Assembly: GCA_003512125.1 (NCBI GenBank)
Contig: DOSQ01000034.1
Span: 1 to 17,680 of the forward strand
Source: Acidaminococcaceae bacterium
GTDB taxonomy: Bacteria; Bacillota; Negativicutes; Acidaminococcales; Acidaminococcaceae
Direction of reading: 5' to 3'
DNA length: 17,680 nucleotides
The notes under the pieces were generated by a model. That model had not been told where the DNA came from, did not search any database, and saw only the letters and a program-made list of their open reading frames with translations. A program made the position numbers and the translations under genes. Of the stretch, positions 14,845 to 17,680 are shown one piece after another (positions within the stretch are counted from its first letter, which is position 1; each line of letters opens with the position of its first letter).

Positions 14845-15261
14845 ATGCAGAAAGCAATAATTACAGTGTCGGGCGTTTCCCGCAACAGTGACGGGACGAC
14901 CCGGCTGGAAACGGTGAACTCCGGAACCTTTATTGAAAAAAACGGGTACTGTTATGCCCGGTATGAGGAAACGGAAGCTTCTGGCCTGGCGGGGACGACC
15001 ACCACGGTCAAGTGGAACGCATCCCAGGTTTCCCTGATCCGGCACGGTGCGTATGAAATGCATCAGGAATTTGCGGAAGGTGGCAGTTACGCCGGAGATT
15101 ACCGGACGCCGTACCTGATGATCCCCATTGAAACGAAAACAAAGAAGGTGCGCGTCAAAAAGCTGCCCTATGGCTGGAAGATACAGCTGGAATACGATCT
15201 TGTCTATGCGGCTGCGGATGTAAACCGGATGAGCACGACAATTACAGTAGATTTAAGATAG
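14845..15261 (+). CDS. DUF1934 family protein (YwiB-like beta-barrel)
   Basis: 138 aa, soluble. The N-terminal pattern (ITVSGVSRNSDG, then ETVNSGTF.EKNGYCYARYEE) and the following TTTTVKWN.SQVSLIRHG with M..EF.EG match DUF1934, a lipocalin-like barrel family represented by B. subtilis YwiB. The C-terminal KKLPYGWKIQLEYDLVYAA with a final ITVDLR is also typical. Function is not established. In many Bacillota it precedes argS, as here (107 bp gap, no terminator seen), so the pair is probably one transcript. The ATG 14845 has CGGAGG ahead with a short 4-base spacing. No convincing promoter is visible; TTGTAT-16-TACTAT (14779-14806) overlaps the putP terminator. Confidence 0.85.
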   Translation: MQKAIITVSGVSRNSDGTTRLETVNSGTFIEKNGYCYARYEETEASGLAGTTTTVKWNASQVSLIRHGAYEMHQEFAEGGSYAGDYRTPYLMIPIETKTKKVRVKKLPYGWKIQLEYDLVYAAADVNRMSTTITVDLR

Positions 15262-15368
15262 TTGATTTGGGGAGACACAGGTTTAATGAGTTTATGCGAT
15301 GACCGTGCATACGAATAAATCAGGGTTTTCCTTAAGAAAGATGAACAGATAAATGGAGGATTAAGAGC

Positions 15369-17027
15369 GTGGACATAAAGACCATTTTGGCTGACGCAAT
15401 TATAAAAACAGCAGAGGCTGCCATTGCTGACGGTGTAGTGAAAGGTGGCACGCTGCCGGAAGTGCAGCTGACGGTGCCGCCCAAGAAAGAGTTCGGCGAT
15501 TTCGCCACCAATTTTGCCATGCAGTCGGCCCGGGCGCTGCGCTGCAATCCGCGCGTGCTGGCCCAGTATATTGTGGAGCATCTGGACTGCGCCTATGTAA
15601 ATAAAATGGAAATTGCCGGGCCGGGCTTTCTGAATTTTTATCTGAATCCGGACTGGGTGTACGATATGCTGGCCCACATTGTGGAAGCCGGGGAGAATTA
15701 CGGCAACCTGCCCAAAGCTTCTGACGAGAAGATCCAGGTGGAATATGTCAGCGCCAATCCGACCGGTCCCCTGCATGTAGGGCACGGCAGGGGCGCAGCG
15801 GTAGGCAGCGCGCTGTCCAATCTGCTGAAAGCAGCCGGTTACGATGTGGAGCAGGAATATTACATCAACGATGCGGGCAACCAGATGAACAACCTGGCCC
15901 GTTCCGTCAACGCCCGGTATCTGGAACTGCTGGGGCAGCCCTGTGAATTCCCGGACGACGGCTATCACGGTCACGACATTATTGATACGGCCCAGCGTAT
16001 CATCAACAAGTACGGCGACCGTTTCCTGCAGATGGAGGAAGCAGAACGGCTGGAAGAGTTCAAGACCATAGCCTATCAGGAAAAGCTGGCGGCGCTGAGG
16101 GAAGACTTGGAACGTTTTAATGTTCATTTTGATGTGTGGTTCAGTGAAAAAACGCTGCACGAAGCAAATAAAATTAACGAAGCCTGCGATTATCTGCTGG
16201 AAAAAGGATATATGGAAAAGCGGGACGGCGCGTTGTGGCTGAAATCTACGGAGTTCGGCGACGATAAAGACCGCGTGGTGATCCGCGACAACGGCGTACC
16301 TACGTATTTCGCGGCGGATATTGCATACCATACCAATAAATTCAACCGGGGCTTTGACCGGGTCATTAACCTGTGGGGCGCGGACCATCACGGGTACATT
16401 GCCCGGATGAAGGCGGCCATGCAGTGCATGGGCTTTAAGCCGGAACAGCTGGAAATCCTGGTGCTGCAGATGGTACGCCTGCTGCGGGACGGGCAGGAAG
16501 TGAAGATGTCCAAGCGGACCGGCCAGAGCGTAACGCTGAACGAACTGATCGATGAAGTCGGCACAGATGCAGCCCGGTTCTTCTTTGTGATGCGTTCTAT
16601 CGACAGCCAGCTGGATTTCGATCTGGATCTGGCGGTTAAAAAATCCAATGACAACCCGGTATTCTATGTGCAGTATGCCCATGCCCGGATCTGCAGCATT
16701 ATGCGGCAGGTGGCGGAGGCAGGCATCACCGTGCGGGGTACTGGCAACTATAAACTGCTGACGGAACCGGTGGAAGTAGACCTGATCAAAAAGCTGGGCG
16801 GGTATCCGGAAATGCTGGCGGAAGCGGCAAAGGAACGGGCGGTTCAGCAGGTGGCCCACTATGTGTACGACCTGGCGGGTCTGTTCCATTCTGCCTACAA
16901 TCAGTGCCGTATCCTGGGCGTGAACGAAGAACTGCAGCAGGCGCGGCTGGCCATGGTTATGGCTGTGGGACATGTGATCCGTCACGCTTTGTCTATTTTG
17001 GGCGTATCCGCTCCGGAAAAAATGTAA
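15369..17027 (+). CDS. argS: Arginyl-tRNA synthetase
   Basis: Class I synthetase that charges tRNA-Arg in the cytoplasm. 552 aa, full length. The N-terminal additional domain (about 1-110) precedes the catalytic core with SANPTGPLHVGHGRG carrying the HIGH-type motif HVGH (136-139). The second signature is KMSKRTG (379-385), a KMSKS variant often seen in ArgRS. GADHHGYIARMKAAM, FFFVMRSIDSQLDFD and the C-terminal anticodon-binding helices (HYVYDLAGLFHSAYNQC, HALSILGVSAPEKM) are typical, the last being the standard C-terminus with Met as the final residue. The start is GTG 15369, 9 bases after GGAGG (15355-15359). No T-box leader can be seen in the 107 bp upstream. It follows the DUF1934 gene and precedes pyrG, which has its own promoter. 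Confidence 0.97.
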   Translation: MDIKTILADAIIKTAEAAIADGVVKGGTLPEVQLTVPPKKEFGDFATNFAMQSARALRCNPRVLAQYIVEHLDCAYVNKMEIAGPGFLNFYLNPDWVYDMLAHIVEAGENYGNLPKASDEKIQVEYVSANPTGPLHVGHGRGAAVGSALSNLLKAAGYDVEQEYYINDAGNQMNNLARSVNARYLELLGQPCEFPDDGYHGHDIIDTAQRIINKYGDRFLQMEEAERLEEFKTIAYQEKLAALREDLERFNVHFDVWFSEKTLHEANKINEACDYLLEKGYMEKRDGALWLKSTEFGDDKDRVVIRDNGVPTYFAADIAYHTNKFNRGFDRVINLWGADHHGYIARMKAAMQCMGFKPEQLEILVLQMVRLLRDGQEVKMSKRTGQSVTLNELIDEVGTDAARFFFVMRSIDSQLDFDLDLAVKKSNDNPVFYVQYAHARICSIMRQVAEAGITVRGTGNYKLLTEPVEVDLIKKLGGYPEMLAEAAKERAVQQVAHYVYDLAGLFHSAYNQCRILGVNEELQQARLAMVMAVGHVIRHALSILGVSAPEKM

Positions 17028-17084
17028 CATGCAGCCGGTAAATCAGGAATATTTTACGGATTTTGCAAGGCTGTAAATTTTGAC

Positions 17085-17113
17085 TTGAGTTTCCTTGATT
17101 TTATTTCTATAAT
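17085..17113 (+). promoter_or_regulatory. Sigma-A promoter of pyrG
   Basis: TTGAGT (17085-17090), a 17-bp spacer, TATAAT (17108-17113). The start would be near 17120, giving a leader of about 94 nt. No clear terminator hairpin lies in the leader, and the initial bases are not a G run. Confidence 0.75.
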
Positions 17114-17213
17114 AGTGATAAATGTAATTTATTTTTGCGAACGGGAATTGTATATGTGAAGTGTTTTGGTCGGCAAAGTATACGATTACGGATCAGAAGG
17201 GACGGGTATAGCA

Positions 17214-17680
17214 ATGGCTACCAAGTATATTTTCGTGACAGGCGGCGTGGTTTCTTCACTGGGAAAGGGAATCACCGCGGCTTCTTTGGGCCGTTTATTG
17301 AAGAGCAGAGGATATAAGGTTACGGTACAGAAATTTGATCCGTATATTAACATTGACCCGGGTACCATGAGCCCGTATCAGCATGGGGAAGTATTCGTTA
17401 CAGACGATGGGGCCGAAACAGATCTGGATCTGGGCCATTATGAACGTTTTATTGACATCAATCTGTCCAAGAGTTCCAATGTGACGACCGGCAAAATTTA
17501 CCAGTCTGTGATTACGAAAGAACGGCGGGGCGATTATCTGGGCGGTACGGTGCAGGTCATTCCCCATATTACCAATGAAATTAAATCCCGGGTGTTCCGG
17601 GTAGGCAATAATGACAATGCGGATTTCGTGATCACGGAAATCGGCGGCACGGTGGGCGATATTGAAAGCCTGCCGTTTCT
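17214..17680 (+). CDS. pyrG: CTP synthase, N-terminal part (runs off the window)
   Basis: The first 155 codons of CTP synthase, which makes CTP from UTP using ATP and glutamine. The visible part is the synthetase (amidoligase) domain: KYIFVTGGVVSSLGKGI with the P-loop-like GGVVSSLGKG, then KFDPYINIDPGTMSPYQHGE, DDGAETDLDLGHYERF and ITEIGGTVGDIES, all near-invariant in PyrG. The glutaminase domain lies beyond the window. The ATG 17214 is the family's normal start; the ribosome site AGAAGGGA is rather far upstream. Own promoter, so likely regulated separately from argS. Confidence 0.96.
   Translation, partial: MATKYIFVTGGVVSSLGKGITAASLGRLLKSRGYKVTVQKFDPYINIDPGTMSPYQHGEVFVTDDGAETDLDLGHYERFIDINLSKSSNVTTGKIYQSVITKERRGDYLGGTVQVIPHITNEIKSRVFRVGNNDNADFVITEIGGTVGDIESLPF

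Noticed and set aside
15291..15305. TTTATGCGATGACCG shared between the argS leader and the ferredoxin leader (minus strand 1938-1924)
   Set aside because: A single 15-base match on either strand in a window of this size is close to what chance gives, and neither site is otherwise alike.
15262..15368. Possible T-box leader before argS
   Set aside because: The 107-bp gap is too short, and I see neither the conserved T-box sequence nor a terminator/antiterminator pair.
15204..17030. 608-codon open frame on the minus strand opposite argS
   Set aside because: It is antisense to a clearly recognised ArgRS, its translation is His/Gln/Phe-rich in the way of shadow frames, and it has no ribosome site or family motif.
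17030..17078. Possible terminator after argS (CAGCC...GGCTG and CCGGTAAA...TTTTACGG)
   Set aside because: The arms are short, bulged and interleaved, with no U tract, so I do not list it as a feature.

Overview
The window looks like a chromosomal stretch from an anaerobic Bacillota. I favour a Negativicutes of the Acidaminococcaceae type (Phascolarctobacterium or Acidaminococcus relatives). This is an inference from several things: mid-range base composition, strong GGAGG ribosome sites with occasional TTG/GTG starts, many low-molecular-weight Fe-S flavoenzymes, and the gene order DUF1934 (YwiB-like) - argS - pyrG. I see no transposase, integrase, CRISPR array, rRNA or tRNA, so this is mostly housekeeping and metabolic DNA rather than a mobile island.

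Left part (1-3463). The 3' end of a small DUF6508-like gene on the + strand meets a minus-strand operon. That operon reads, in transcription order: FixC-like flavoprotein B, 2x[4Fe-4S] ferredoxin, FixC-like flavoprotein A. A consensus sigma-A promoter (TTGACA-17-TATTCT) drives it. The two flavoproteins are paralogs of exactly the same length (427 aa) and flank their likely electron partner. No fixAB/etfAB genes are visible.

Middle left (3464-8109). Divergent from that operon lies a PreA-like dihydropyrimidine dehydrogenase subunit that also carries the Fe-S domain normally found at the N-terminus of PreT. Adenine deaminase follows. Together they suggest nucleobase salvage or breakdown. A convergent MscS-family channel overlaps the deaminase by 4 bp at the stop codons.

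Middle right (8110-13089). An AEC-family permease, a DUF456 membrane protein, a D-2-hydroxyacid dehydrogenase tightly coupled to a CHAD-domain protein, and an unrecognised 145-aa protein with its own promoter and terminator.

Right part (13090-17680). A PutP-type Na+/proline symporter closed by two tandem terminators, then a DUF1934 protein, arginyl-tRNA synthetase, and the first 155 codons of CTP synthase behind its own strong promoter.

Most unusual points: the paired FixC-like/ferredoxin redox module without ETF; its divergent neighbour, which has DPD domains I, IV and V but no FAD/NADPH domains; imperfect 24-nt direct repeats in front of the ferredoxin; and a terminator-like hairpin between a candidate promoter and the ribosome site of the 2-hydroxyacid dehydrogenase.
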